A stretch of 58,991 nucleotides of DNA, from positions 1 through 58,991 of the forward strand of contig NZ_VFES01000032.1 of the NCBI RefSeq assembly GCF_007858185.1, read 5' to 3'. Every line of letters starts with the position of its first letter. Within the stretch, counting starts at the first letter, position 1. The DNA is from Pseudomonas grimontii (lineage in GTDB: Bacteria > Pseudomonadota > Gammaproteobacteria > Pseudomonadales > Pseudomonadaceae). The notes beneath the pieces are model-generated. The model ran no database searches and was not told the origin of the DNA. It saw only the letters and a program-made list of their open reading frames with translations. Position numbers and translations under genes: made by a program. Below are positions 25,170-34,598 of the stretch, one piece after another.

Positions 25170-26465
25170 ATGAAAACCCTGCCCGCGCCCTTGCTCGCCA
25201 AGATTTCCTGGCGGCTGCTGCCCTTCCTGCTGCTGATGTACATCATGGCGTTTCTCGACCGCGCCAACGTCGGGTTCGCCAAGCAAGCCTTCCAGGCCGA
25301 CACCGGCTTGAGCGATGCCGCCTTCGCCTTTGGCGCCGGTGTGTTCTTCGTCGGCTACGCGCTGCTGGAAGTGCCGAGCAACCTGATCCTGCACCGCGTC
25401 GGCGCCCGCCTGTGGATGTGCCGGATCATGGTCAGCTGGGGCCTGATTTCGGCGGCGATGGTGTTCGCCCATGACGAAACCAGCTTCTACGTGCTGCGTT
25501 TTTTGCTGGGCGTGGCCGAAGCCGGATTCTTCCCCGGCGTGATCCTCTACCTCACCTACTGGTTCCCCCAGGCCGTGCGCGGCAAGGCCATGGGCTTCTT
25601 CTACTTTGGCGCGCCCCTGGCCTTTATCTTCGGCAGCCCGTTGTCCGGCTTGCTGTTGGAGATGGATGGCTTCGGGGGGATTCACGGCTGGCAATGGCTG
25701 TTCGCCGTGGAAGGCTTGATGGCCAGCGCGGTAGGCATCTGGGCCTACTGGTACCTGGACAATCGGCCGGCCGACGCCACGTGGCTGAGCGTGGACGAGC
25801 GCGAGCAAATCCAGAAGCTGCTCGACCAGGAAGACCAACACAAAACCTCCCATGGCCGCAGCCTGCTGACCGTGTTGTGCCAACCCTCGGTGCTGTACTT
25901 GTGCCTGGTGTACCTGCTGATCCAGGCCAGCGTGTACGGCGTGGTGTTTTACCTGCCCACCCAAGTGGGCGGCCTGCTCGGCACCAAGGTCGGCTTGATG
26001 GTCGGGCTGGTCTCGGCGATTCCCTGGGTCTGCGCGCTGTTCGCCGCCTGGTGGATCCCCGGTTATTCCGACCGCACCGGCGAACGCCGCCGCACCGCCT
26101 GCCTGACGTTATTGATGGCCGCCGCCGGCATCGCCTGCTCGGTGACCTTCGCCAATCCGCTGCTGGGCATGCTCGCGCTGTGCTTTGCCGCGTCGGGCTT
26201 TATCGCGGTGCAGCCGGTGTTCTGGACCTTCCCATCCAGCTACCTGGCCGGCAGCGCCGCCGCAGCCGGCATTGCGCTGATCAATTCGTTCGGTGCCCTC
26301 GGCGGCTTTATCGCCCCGGTGATCAAGCACTGGGCCGAAGGCGCCTTCGATTCCCCGGCGGCCGGTTTGTACCTGCTGTCCGCCACCACGGTACTGGCTG
26401 CACTGCTGGTACTGGGCATCCATTCACCCGGCCGCACCGCGTCGAACACGCCGGCCACGGTTTAA
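25170..26465 (+). CDS. MFS transporter of the rhamnose cluster
   Basis: A 431-residue major facilitator of the anion:cation symporter family with 12 hydrophobic segments and the signature AFLDRANVGFAKQAF. These carry sugar acids, tartrate, phthalate and similar anions. It is 16 bases before rhmD, so rhamnonate or a related aldonate is the likely cargo. RhaT, encoded further down, would carry the free sugar. Substrate is inferred from context. Confidence 0.8.
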   Translation: MKTLPAPLLAKISWRLLPFLLLMYIMAFLDRANVGFAKQAFQADTGLSDAAFAFGAGVFFVGYALLEVPSNLILHRVGARLWMCRIMVSWGLISAAMVFAHDETSFYVLRFLLGVAEAGFFPGVILYLTYWFPQAVRGKAMGFFYFGAPLAFIFGSPLSGLLLEMDGFGGIHGWQWLFAVEGLMASAVGIWAYWYLDNRPADATWLSVDEREQIQKLLDQEDQHKTSHGRSLLTVLCQPSVLYLCLVYLLIQASVYGVVFYLPTQVGGLLGTKVGLMVGLVSAIPWVCALFAAWWIPGYSDRTGERRRTACLTLLMAAAGIACSVTFANPLLGMLALCFAASGFIAVQPVFWTFPSSYLAGSAAAAGIALINSFGALGGFIAPVIKHWAEGAFDSPAAGLYLLSATTVLAALLVLGIHSPGRTASNTPATV

Positions 26466-26481
26466 TTCCAGGAGTCATACC

Positions 26482-27666
26482 ATGGGTCATCTCACCATCA
26501 AACACGTGCGCGCCTTTGTCCTGCGAGGCGGCGGCGCCGATTATCACGACCAGGGCGACGGCCATTGGATCGACGACCATATTTCCACGCCCATGAGCAA
26601 ATACCCGGAGTACCGCCAGAGCCGCCGCAGCTTCGGCATCAACGTGCTCGGCACCCTGGTCGTGGAGATCGAAGCCAGCGACGGCACCGTCGGTTTCGCG
26701 GTGACCACCGGCGGTGAACCGGCGGCGTATATCGTCGAGAAACACCTGGCGCGTTTTATCGAAGGCGCACGTGTGACGGACATCGAGAAGATCTGGGACC
26801 AGATGTACCAGTCCACCCTCTACTACGGTCGCAAGGGCCTGGTGATCAACACCATTTCCGGGGTGGACCTGGCGCTGTGGGATCTGCTCGGCAAGATCCG
26901 CCAGGAGCCGGTGCACCAGTTGCTCGGCGGCGCGGTGCGCGACGAGTTGCAGTTCTACGCCACCGGTGCGCGCCCGGACCTGGCGCAGAAGATGGGCTTT
27001 ATCGGCGGCAAGATGCCCCTGCACCACGGCCCCAGCGAAGGCGAAGAAGGCCTGCGCAAAAACCTCGAAGCCCTGGCAACCATGCGTGAACGGGTCGGTC
27101 CGGACTTCTGGCTGATGCTCGACTGCTGGATGAGCCTGGATGTGAACTACGCCACCAAACTGGCGATTGGTGCCCACGAACACGGTCTCAAGTGGATCGA
27201 GGAAGCGCTGTCCCCCGACGACTACTGGGGCTACGCCGCCCTGCGCAACAACGTGCCAAAAGGCATGTTGGTGACCACCGGCGAACATGAAGCCACGCGC
27301 TGGGGCTTCCGCATGCTCCTGGAAATGGGCTGCTGCGACATCATCCAGCCGGATGTCGGTTGGTGCGGCGGCCTCACCGAACTGGTGAAAATCTCCGCCC
27401 TGGCCGATGCCCACAACGCAATGGTCGTGCCCCACGGCTCGTCGGTGTACAGCTACCACTTTGTTGCCACCCGTCATAACAGCCCGTTCGCCGAGTTCCT
27501 GATGATGGCGCCGAAGGCCGATGAAGTGGTGCCGATGTTCCACCCGCAACTGCTCGGCGAGCCGGTACCGATGAATGGCCGCATGCGCTTGTCGGTACTC
27601 GACAAGCCCGGTTTCGGCGTAGACCTGAACCCGGATTGCCAGCTGCATCGCCCGTACAATCGCTGA
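26482..27666 (+). CDS. rhmD: L-rhamnonate dehydratase
   Basis: A 394-residue enolase-superfamily dehydratase converting L-rhamnonate to 2-keto-3-deoxy-L-rhamnonate. The three metal ligands appear as Asp214 (MLDCW), Glu240 (KWIEEAL) and Glu268 (TTGEHE), at the spacing I recall for Salmonella RhmD. The general acid-base His318 lies in VVPHGSS. The N-terminal RGGGADYHDQGDGHWIDDH is characteristic of the subgroup. An AGGAGT site precedes the start. Second gene of the catabolic operon. Confidence 0.93.
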   Translation: MGHLTIKHVRAFVLRGGGADYHDQGDGHWIDDHISTPMSKYPEYRQSRRSFGINVLGTLVVEIEASDGTVGFAVTTGGEPAAYIVEKHLARFIEGARVTDIEKIWDQMYQSTLYYGRKGLVINTISGVDLALWDLLGKIRQEPVHQLLGGAVRDELQFYATGARPDLAQKMGFIGGKMPLHHGPSEGEEGLRKNLEALATMRERVGPDFWLMLDCWMSLDVNYATKLAIGAHEHGLKWIEEALSPDDYWGYAALRNNVPKGMLVTTGEHEATRWGFRMLLEMGCCDIIQPDVGWCGGLTELVKISALADAHNAMVVPHGSSVYSYHFVATRHNSPFAEFLMMAPKADEVVPMFHPQLLGEPVPMNGRMRLSVLDKPGFGVDLNPDCQLHRPYNR

Positions 27667-27676
27667 GGAAAACGCC

Positions 27677-28477
27677 ATGAATATGCCCCGTAACGGCTTC
27701 AAGGCCGCCCTGGCCAAGGACGCCACCCAATATGGCATCTGGGCCGGTTTTGCCACCGGCTACGCCGCCGAAATCGTCGCCGGCCTCGGCTACGACTGGA
27801 TGCTGATCGACGGCGAACACGCGCCTAACACCGTGCCGAGCGTGCTCAACCAATTGCAAACCGTTGCGCCCTACTCCACCGCGCCGGTGGTGCGTGCGGT
27901 CAATGGTGACGCGAGCCTGATCAAGCAACTGCTCGACGTCGGCGCCCAGACCCTGATGATTCCCATGGTGGAAACCGCCGAACAGGCCCAGGCCCTGGTG
28001 CGTGCCATGCGTTATCCGCCCCACGGCATTCGTGGCGTCGGCGGCGGCCTGACCCGCGCCACCCGTTGGGACGGGGTAGCGAACTACCTGCAAACCGCCC
28101 ATGAGGAGCTGTGCCTGATCGTGCAGGTGGAGTCGCGCCTGGGCGTGGAAAACGTCGCGGCGATTGCTGCCGTTGAGGGCGTGGATGCGGTGTTTATCGG
28201 CCCCGCCGACCTGTCCATCGGCCTCGGTCACGCCGGCAACCCCGGCCACCCTGACGTGCAGGAGCGCATCCAGCATGCGGTGGAGGCCACCCTCGCCGCC
28301 GGCAAGGCCAGCGGCATCCTGGCGCCCAACGAAGACGACGCACGCCGCTACCAGGCCTGGGGTTGCCGCTTTATCGCGGTGGCCATCGACATCAGCCTGC
28401 TGCGCCAGAGCGCCCTGGCCACCCTGGCCCGCTACCGCCCCGCGGCTGAAACGAACGCGCCATCGCGCACTTACTGA
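27677..28477 (+). CDS. rhmA: 2-keto-3-deoxy-L-rhamnonate aldolase
   Basis: A 266-residue HpcH/HpaI-family class II aldolase that cleaves 2-keto-3-deoxy-L-rhamnonate to pyruvate and L-lactaldehyde. Typical signatures are the base in LIDGEHAPN, the metal-binding Glu in LIVQVESRLG and the metal-binding Asp in FIGPADLSIGLG. It is 10 bases after rhmD and directly before an aldehyde dehydrogenase gene. The specific call rests on motifs plus the neighbouring rhmD. Confidence 0.9.
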   Translation: MNMPRNGFKAALAKDATQYGIWAGFATGYAAEIVAGLGYDWMLIDGEHAPNTVPSVLNQLQTVAPYSTAPVVRAVNGDASLIKQLLDVGAQTLMIPMVETAEQAQALVRAMRYPPHGIRGVGGGLTRATRWDGVANYLQTAHEELCLIVQVESRLGVENVAAIAAVEGVDAVFIGPADLSIGLGHAGNPGHPDVQERIQHAVEATLAAGKASGILAPNEDDARRYQAWGCRFIAVAIDISLLRQSALATLARYRPAAETNAPSRTY

Positions 28478-28487
28478 GGAGCTGCCC

Positions 28488-29921
28488 ATGTCATCCGTTC
28501 CCGTGTACCAGAACTTTATCAACGGCCGCTTTACCCCAAGCCAGGCGCACATCGATGTGCTCAACCCGGCGACCGGGGCCTTGTTGTCCAAGGTCCCGGC
28601 GTCCACCGCCGACGACGTCGACCAGGCCCTCGCCGCGGCCCGCGCTGCGCAAAAGGACTGGGCACGCAAACCCGCGATCGAACGCGCCGGGCACCTGCGC
28701 CGCATCGCCGCCAAGCTGCGCGAGAACGTCGCCCACCTGGCCCGCACCATCACCCTGGAACAAGGCAAGGTCAGCGGCCTGGCCGAGGTCGAAGTGAACT
28801 TCACCGCCGACTACCTCGACTACATGGCCGAATGGGCGCGGCGCATCGAAGGCGAGATCATCACCAGCGACCGCCCCAACGAAAACATCTTCCTGTTTCG
28901 CAAACCGTTGGGCGTGGTGGCCGGGATCCTGCCGTGGAACTTCCCGTTCTTCCTGATCGCCCGCAAGCTGGCCCCGGCGCTGCTCACCGGCAACACCATC
29001 GTGATCAAGCCCAGCGAAGAAACCCCGAACAACTGCTTTGAATTCGCCAAACTGGTGGCCCAGACCGACCTGCCCGCCGGCGTGTTCAACGTGGTGTGCG
29101 GCGATGGCCAGGTCGGCGCTGCACTGACTGCCCACAAGGGCGTGGACATGATCAGCTTCACCGGCAGCGTCGCCACCGGTTCACGCATCATGGCCGCCGC
29201 CGCGCCGAACATCACCAAGCTCAACCTGGAGCTGGGTGGCAAGGCGCCGGCCATCGTGCTGGCGGATGCCGACCTCGACCTGGCGGTCAAAGCCATCCGC
29301 GATTCGCGCATCATCAACACCGGCCAGGTGTGCAACTGCGCCGAGCGCGTGTACGTGGAGCGCAAGGTTGCCGAACAATTCATCGAGCGTATCAGCACGG
29401 CCATGTCCGCGACCCGCTACGGCGATCCGCTGGCCCTGGCCGATGCGGAAATGGGCCCGCTGATCAACCGCCAGGGCCTGGACAACGTCAACCGCAAAGT
29501 GCGCACCGCCCTGAGCCAGGGCGCCACGCTGGTCAGCGGCGGGCAGATCGCCGACCTGGGTGCCGGCTTTCACTTCCAGCCGACGGTATTGGCCGGGTGC
29601 CGGGCCGATATGGAGATCATGCGCGAAGAGATCTTCGGCCCGGTGCTGCCGATCCAGATTGTCGACGACCTCGACGAAGCCATCGCCCTGGCCAATGACT
29701 GCGACTACGGCCTGACCTCGTCGATCTACACCCGTGACCTCGGCAAGGCCATGCACGCGGTGCGCGAGATCGACTTCGGCGAAACCTACGTCAACCGCGA
29801 GAACTTCGAAGCCATGCAAGGCTTCCATGCCGGCGTGCGCAAATCCGGAATCGGCGGCGCCGATGGCAAGCACGGCCTCTACGAGTACACCCATACCCAT
29901 GTGGTGTACCTGCAGAGCTGA
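28488..29921 (+). CDS. Lactaldehyde-type aldehyde dehydrogenase
   Basis: A 477-residue NAD-dependent aldehyde dehydrogenase resembling AldA. Catalytic Cys282 lies in NTGQVCNCAERV and Glu248 in LNLELGGKAP. The cofactor-loop motif GILPWNFPFFLIARKLAP is present. The ATG at 28488 has a GAGGAG site. The frame is open far upstream inside rhmA, which is a shadow. It should oxidise L-lactaldehyde from the aldolase to L-lactate. Glycolaldehyde is another plausible substrate. Confidence 0.88.
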   Translation: MSSVPVYQNFINGRFTPSQAHIDVLNPATGALLSKVPASTADDVDQALAAARAAQKDWARKPAIERAGHLRRIAAKLRENVAHLARTITLEQGKVSGLAEVEVNFTADYLDYMAEWARRIEGEIITSDRPNENIFLFRKPLGVVAGILPWNFPFFLIARKLAPALLTGNTIVIKPSEETPNNCFEFAKLVAQTDLPAGVFNVVCGDGQVGAALTAHKGVDMISFTGSVATGSRIMAAAAPNITKLNLELGGKAPAIVLADADLDLAVKAIRDSRIINTGQVCNCAERVYVERKVAEQFIERISTAMSATRYGDPLALADAEMGPLINRQGLDNVNRKVRTALSQGATLVSGGQIADLGAGFHFQPTVLAGCRADMEIMREEIFGPVLPIQIVDDLDEAIALANDCDYGLTSSIYTRDLGKAMHAVREIDFGETYVNRENFEAMQGFHAGVRKSGIGGADGKHGLYEYTHTHVVYLQS

Positions 29922-29990
29922 GGTGGTGAAACGGGCTGGTGCGCGGTAGCGTGCGGGCCCTTCCTGACAAAATCCCACAAGGATTGCGCG

Positions 29991-30872
29991 ATGCCCCTGA
30001 CGCCTTATAGCGGCCCCATCATCGACAGCCACTTGCACCTGTTCGACCCACGTCGCCCCCAAGGCATCCCGTGGCCCGAGCCAGGCAATCGGCTGTACGC
30101 CGCCCATTTACCCGCCGACTACTGGGCCCTGGCCGGCCCACACAATGTGATCGGCGCAATTGCCGTGGAAGCCAGCCCGTGGCGCGACGACAACCGCTGG
30201 CTGCTGCACACCCTGCGCAGCGATCCGCGCATGCTCGGTTTTGTCGGCAACCTGGACCCGCTGCACGCCGACTTCGCCGCCGACCTCGAGGTCCTGGCGG
30301 ATGAGCCGCGGTTCCTCGGCCTGCGCTACGGCAACCTGTGGGACCGCGACCTGCTGCACGACCAGGCCCGCCCGGGGTTTATCGACGGCCTGCGCCAACT
30401 CGCCGCCACCGGCCGCAGCCTGGACAGCGCCAACCCGAACCCGCGCCTGCTCAAGGGCCTGCTGCACCTGAGCGATGCCTTGCCGCAGCTGCGCATCATC
30501 GTCGACCACCTGCCCAATGCCCAGGTACCGGCGGGTGAAGAGGCCGCGTACCACGCTGACCTGCTGCGCCTGGCCGAACGCCCGAATGTGTTCGCCAAGC
30601 TGGCGGAAATCCCCCAGCTCGGGCCTCACGGTTTGCTCACTGATACAGCGTTCTACCACGACCGCCTGGCTGTGCTGTGGGAGGCCTTTGGCGAAGAGCG
30701 CTGCTTCTTCGGCAGCGACTGGCCCAACAGCGATCACCTGGCGGATTTCGCCACCACCCTGGGGCTCGTCAAACGCTGCATGGCCGACAAACCCGAAACC
30801 GTGCAGGCCAAGTTTTTCCTGCATAACGCCGTGCGTATCTACTCGCCCACGCCACCCCATGGAGCGCTGTGA
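29991..30872 (+). CDS. Amidohydrolase-family L-rhamnonolactonase
   Basis: A 293-residue amidohydrolase-2 (COG3618-like) protein with the metal motif IDSHLHLFDP at residues 11-20 and the C-terminal metal aspartate in FFGSDWPNSDH. Family members hydrolyse sugar lactones. Placed between the dehydratase-aldolase genes and the rhamnose dehydrogenase gene, it most likely opens L-rhamnono-1,4-lactone to L-rhamnonate. The stop overlaps the rhaM start (TGATG). Confidence 0.82.
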   Translation: MPLTPYSGPIIDSHLHLFDPRRPQGIPWPEPGNRLYAAHLPADYWALAGPHNVIGAIAVEASPWRDDNRWLLHTLRSDPRMLGFVGNLDPLHADFAADLEVLADEPRFLGLRYGNLWDRDLLHDQARPGFIDGLRQLAATGRSLDSANPNPRLLKGLLHLSDALPQLRIIVDHLPNAQVPAGEEAAYHADLLRLAERPNVFAKLAEIPQLGPHGLLTDTAFYHDRLAVLWEAFGEERCFFGSDWPNSDHLADFATTLGLVKRCMADKPETVQAKFFLHNAVRIYSPTPPHGAL

Positions 30873-31192
30873 TGCAGACCCGCGCTTTTCGCATGCACCT
30901 CAATCCGGGCCAGGCCGATGAATATCGTCGGCGTCACGACGAGATCTGGCCGGAACTGGCCCAGGCCCTGCTCGACGCGGGCGTGGTGGATTACCGGATT
31001 TTCCTCGATGAGTCGACCAATGCGCTGTTCGCCGTACTCACCCACGAAGACGCGCACCGCTTGGATGAACTGCCCGGTACCGCACTGATGCAACGCTGGT
31101 GGCGCCACATGCAGGACATCATGCCCAGCCACGCGGACGGCGCGCCGGTCAGTGTCGACCTGCTGCCGATGTTCCACCTGAACCACCCCTGA
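30872..31192 (+). CDS. rhaM: L-rhamnose mutarotase
   Basis: A 106-residue ferredoxin-fold enzyme that interconverts the alpha and beta anomers of L-rhamnose. The signatures RRRHDEIWPEL, VVDYRIFLDE and RWWRHMQDIM are those of RhaM, and the length matches. The ATG at 30872 overlaps the lactonase stop. A GTG three bases earlier is less likely. It supplies the anomer needed by transporter or dehydrogenase. Confidence 0.92.
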   Translation: MQTRAFRMHLNPGQADEYRRRHDEIWPELAQALLDAGVVDYRIFLDESTNALFAVLTHEDAHRLDELPGTALMQRWWRHMQDIMPSHADGAPVSVDLLPMFHLNHP

Positions 31193-31232
31193 ATTAACCG
31201 ACGCACAACAACAATAAAAAGGATTCAACGAC

Positions 31233-32291
31233 GTGGAAATCATTCTCCTTGGTGTGATTCTGCACTTTATCGGCGGCTTCGCTTCCGGCAGTTTCTACAT
31301 CCCCTACAAGAAGGTGCGCGGCTGGGCCTGGGAAAGCTATTGGATCACCGGCGGCCTGGTGTCCTGGCTGATCGTGCCGCTGATTGCCGCCCAACTGACG
31401 GTGCCAGGCTGGGTGGAAATCCTGCGCAATGCCGACACCGGCACCCTGCTCTGGACCTACCTGTTCGGCGTGTTGTGGGGCATTGGTGGGCTGACCTTCG
31501 GCCTGACCATGCGCTACCTGGGCCTGTCCTTGGGCATGTCGCTGATCATGGGCCTCACCTCGGCGCTCGGCGCCTTGATGCCGGCGCTGTACCGCGACCT
31601 GTTCACCCAGGACACCGAAGGCACCCTGACCTCGATGCTGGCCTCGCAAGGCGGGCATTGGGTGCTGTGGGGCGTGGCGGTGTCGCTGATCGGTATCGCG
31701 GTGTGCGGCAAGGCCGGGCTGATCAAGGAACGGGAAGTGTCCGCAGCGGTGAAGTTCGCCAGCGTCAGCGAATTCGCCCTGGGCAAGGGCATGCTGGTGG
31801 CGGTGATTTCCGGCGTGCTGAGTGCCTGTTTCAGCTATGGCATTTCCGCCGGTCGCCCACTGGCGGCGGCAGCGGTGGAACATGGCGCCAACAGCCTGTT
31901 CCAGAACAACGTGACCTTCATGGTGATCATGTGGGGCGGCCTGACCACCAACGGCATCTGGTGCCTGTGGCTGAACTGGCGCAACCGCACTTTCCATAAC
32001 TACACCGACCGCAGCACCCCGCTGCTGGGCAACTACTTGCTGGTGGCCATTGCCGGCACGCTGTGGTTCCTGCAGTTCTTTTTCTACGGCATGGGCGAAA
32101 GCCGCCTGCAGAACGACGCCAGTTCCTGGGTGCTGCACATGTCATTCATCATCATCGTGTCCAACTGCTGGGGCCTGTATTTCCGCGAATGGCACGGCAC
32201 CAGCGCGGCCAACAAGGGCGTGCTGGTGGCGGGCATCGCGGTGATCCTCGGCGCTATCGCCATGGTCGGCTACGGCAATTACCTCGGCTGA
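31233..32291 (+). CDS. rhaT: L-rhamnose/proton symporter
   Basis: A 352-residue inner-membrane protein with about ten hydrophobic helices and the RhaT opening FIGGFASGSFYIPYKKVRGW. It imports L-rhamnose with a proton. It begins at GTG with an AAAGGA site 12 bases upstream. In enterobacteria RhaT serves the phosphorylative kinase pathway. Here it feeds an oxidative pathway. Confidence 0.93.
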   Translation: MEIILLGVILHFIGGFASGSFYIPYKKVRGWAWESYWITGGLVSWLIVPLIAAQLTVPGWVEILRNADTGTLLWTYLFGVLWGIGGLTFGLTMRYLGLSLGMSLIMGLTSALGALMPALYRDLFTQDTEGTLTSMLASQGGHWVLWGVAVSLIGIAVCGKAGLIKEREVSAAVKFASVSEFALGKGMLVAVISGVLSACFSYGISAGRPLAAAAVEHGANSLFQNNVTFMVIMWGGLTTNGIWCLWLNWRNRTFHNYTDRSTPLLGNYLLVAIAGTLWFLQFFFYGMGESRLQNDASSWVLHMSFIIIVSNCWGLYFREWHGTSAANKGVLVAGIAVILGAIAMVGYGNYLG

Positions 32292-32319
32292 AGCCGCTTG
32301 ATTCTTTAGGAGTGTTTTT

Positions 32320-33090
32320 ATGTTGCTTGCAGACAAAACCGTGATCATCACCGGCGCCTCCCGTGGCATCGGCCGCGCCGCCGCCCGTGAATGTGCGCGC
32401 CAGGGTGCCCGCGTGGTGATCGGCCACAGCGGCAGCGGCCAAGGCACCGCGGCTGCGCATGCGTTGATCGAAGAGATCAAGGCCTTCGGCGGCCAGGCCA
32501 TCGAAGTGGGCGGCGATGCGGCCGACCCGGACACCGGCGACACGCTGGTGGCCGGCGCAGTCAAGGCCTTCGGCAGTGTCGACGTGTTCGTCAACAATGC
32601 CGGCATCTGCCCGTTCCACTCGTTCCTCGACATGCCCCGCGAGGTCTATCTGAAAACCGTCAACACCAACCTCAACGGCGCCTACTTCGCCGTGCAGGCG
32701 GCGGCCAACCAGATGAAAAACCAGGGCCGTGGCGGCGCAATCATTGCCGTCAGTTCCATCAGTGCACTGGTGGGCGGCGGTATGCAAACCCACTACACGC
32801 CGACCAAGGCCGGCCTGCATTCGTTGATGCAATCCTGCGCGATCGCCTTGGGCCCGTATGGGATCCGCTGCAACTCGGTGCTGCCGGGCACCATCGCCAC
32901 CGACATCAACAAGGAAGACCTGGCCGACGAAGAAAAACTCGCCTACATGACCTCGCGCACGCCCCTGGGCCGCCTGGGCGAGCCGGACGATGTGGCCGGG
33001 CCGATCGTGTTCCTCGCCTCGGACATGGCGCGCTATGTGACCGGCGCGTCGTTGCTCGTCGATGGCGGCCTCTACGTAAACCTGCAGTAA
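32320..33090 (+). CDS. L-rhamnose 1-dehydrogenase (SDR)
   Basis: A 256-residue classical short-chain dehydrogenase. The cofactor motif TGASRGIG is at residues 11-18, NNAG near 92-95, and the catalytic Ser and YxxxK are in SSISALVGGG and HYTPTKAG. The C-terminal GASLLVDGG is typical. With rhmD, rhmA, a lactonase, rhaM and rhaT beside it, it is best read as the enzyme oxidising L-rhamnose to its lactone. An AGGAGT site precedes the ATG. Confidence 0.87.
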   Translation: MLLADKTVIITGASRGIGRAAARECARQGARVVIGHSGSGQGTAAAHALIEEIKAFGGQAIEVGGDAADPDTGDTLVAGAVKAFGSVDVFVNNAGICPFHSFLDMPREVYLKTVNTNLNGAYFAVQAAANQMKNQGRGGAIIAVSSISALVGGGMQTHYTPTKAGLHSLMQSCAIALGPYGIRCNSVLPGTIATDINKEDLADEEKLAYMTSRTPLGRLGEPDDVAGPIVFLASDMARYVTGASLLVDGGLYVNLQ

Positions 33091-33122
33091 CCCCCGCTCG
33101 CCCTCAATCACCACCGTTCCAA

Positions 33123-33210
33123 TGTGGGAGGGGCTTGCCCCCGATAGCAGAGTGTCAGTCGGTACATTCGTGGCTGATACACCGCCATCGGGGGCAAGCC
33201 CCCTCCCACA
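33123..33210. repeat. REPIN (inverted REP pair)
   Basis: TGTGGGAGGGGCTTGCCCCC (33123-33142) and its complement (33191-33210, GGGGGCAAGCCCCCTCCCACA) flank about 48 bp. It separates the dehydrogenase gene from the porin gene and may attenuate read-through or stabilise the upstream mRNA. Confidence 0.88.
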
Positions 33211-33275
33211 AGGGATCTCTGTGTGCCTGAAATTTGTGTTGTACCTGATAAAAACAACAATCCAAGGAGCATCCC

Positions 33276-34598
33276 ATGCGTACCACCCTCCCCCTGGCCC
33301 TGTTTTGCAGCGCCATGTCCACCTGCGCCTTCAGCGCCGGCCTGCTCGACTCCAACTCCACGGCCATGCTCGGCGATTGGAACGGCCTGCGCCCGCAGTT
33401 GGCTGAACAAGGCTACGACTTCACCCTCAAGTACGTCGGCGAAGTCGGCTCCAACCTCGGCGGCGGCTACAACTCGCACACCACCGCGCGCTGGAGCGAC
33501 CAGTTGATCCTGGGCGTGAACATGGACCTGCAAAAACTCCTCGGCTGGCAGGATGCGAGCTTTCGCATCGGCATCGGCGAGCGCCATGGCAAGGACATCA
33601 CCAACGACCGCGTGCACCAGCCCAATGCCACCGGCCTGACCTCCACCATGGAAGTCTTCGGCGGCGGCAATGCCTGGCGACTCTCGCAGTTCTGGTACGA
33701 GCAAAAGTTCTTCGAGCGTAAGTTCGCCCTGAAACTGGGGCGCTTTGGCCATGGAGAGGACTTCGACCAGTTCCCCTGCGAGTTCCAGAACGTCACCCTG
33801 TGCGGTTCCCAGGAAGGCAACTGGAACGGCGTATGGAACAGCTTCCCGATCAGCCAGTGGGCGGTGCGGGCCAAGTACCAGTTCACCGATGAGTTCGCCG
33901 TGCAGGTCGGTGCCTACGACAAGAACCCCGGCAACGCCGAAGCCAGCAACGGTTTCAAACCCTTTATCAGCGGCTCCCAGGGCACCAGCTTTCCCATCGA
34001 AGCAATCTGGAAAGGCCAGCTCGCCGGGCTGAATTCGGAGTACCACGCCGGTTACTACTACGCCAACGCCGATACCAAGGACAGGCTCAAGGACGCCGAC
34101 GGCAACTACGCCGCCAGCTCGCAAAAGCCTTATCGGATGTACTCCAGCAACGACGGCTGGTGGCTGTCGGGCCAGCAGCAATTGACCACGGTGGACGGCA
34201 ATAGCAAGCGCGGGCTCAATGTGTTTGCCAACCTGACCATGAATGACCCGGACAAAAGCGTGATCAAAAACCTGATCCAGGTCGGCCTGATCTACCGTGG
34301 CCCCTTCGACTCACGCCCCGACGACACCTTCGGCCTCGGCGCGTCGAAATTGCAGGTCAGCGACCGCTATACGCGCAACACGCAGATGCTCAACGCGGCC
34401 AATGGCGTGACCAACATCGATGACCCGCTGTACGTGCCCGAGCAGCGCCGCGAGTACAGCTACGAGATCAACTATGGCGTGCAGGCGACGAAATGGCTGA
34501 TGGTGCGGCCCAACCTGCAATACGTGAAATACCCCGGCGGGCTGACGCAAACCACGGGGGCAGTGGTTGGCGGGGTGCAATTTATCGCCGATTTCTAG
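33276..34598 (+). CDS. OprB-family carbohydrate porin
   Basis: A 440-residue outer-membrane porin. A signal peptide (LALFCSAMSTCAFSAG) is followed by LLDSNSTAMLGDWNGLRPQL, the usual OprB opening, and many alternating aromatic strands ending in GVQFIADF with the terminal Phe of outer-membrane barrels. It has an AAGGAG site. It closes the rhamnose cluster and probably admits the sugar. The sugar specificity is inferred. Its TAG stop is interleaved with the stop of the convergent pseudogene. Confidence 0.88.
   Translation: MRTTLPLALFCSAMSTCAFSAGLLDSNSTAMLGDWNGLRPQLAEQGYDFTLKYVGEVGSNLGGGYNSHTTARWSDQLILGVNMDLQKLLGWQDASFRIGIGERHGKDITNDRVHQPNATGLTSTMEVFGGGNAWRLSQFWYEQKFFERKFALKLGRFGHGEDFDQFPCEFQNVTLCGSQEGNWNGVWNSFPISQWAVRAKYQFTDEFAVQVGAYDKNPGNAEASNGFKPFISGSQGTSFPIEAIWKGQLAGLNSEYHAGYYYANADTKDRLKDADGNYAASSQKPYRMYSSNDGWWLSGQQQLTTVDGNSKRGLNVFANLTMNDPDKSVIKNLIQVGLIYRGPFDSRPDDTFGLGASKLQVSDRYTRNTQMLNAANGVTNIDDPLYVPEQRREYSYEINYGVQATKWLMVRPNLQYVKYPGGLTQTTGAVVGGVQFIADF

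Noticed and set aside
24113..34598. A fucose or galactonate pathway instead of rhamnose
   Set aside because: RhaT, RhaM and the RhmD metal-ligand spacing together point to rhamnose. The lactonase and SDR alone would have been ambiguous.
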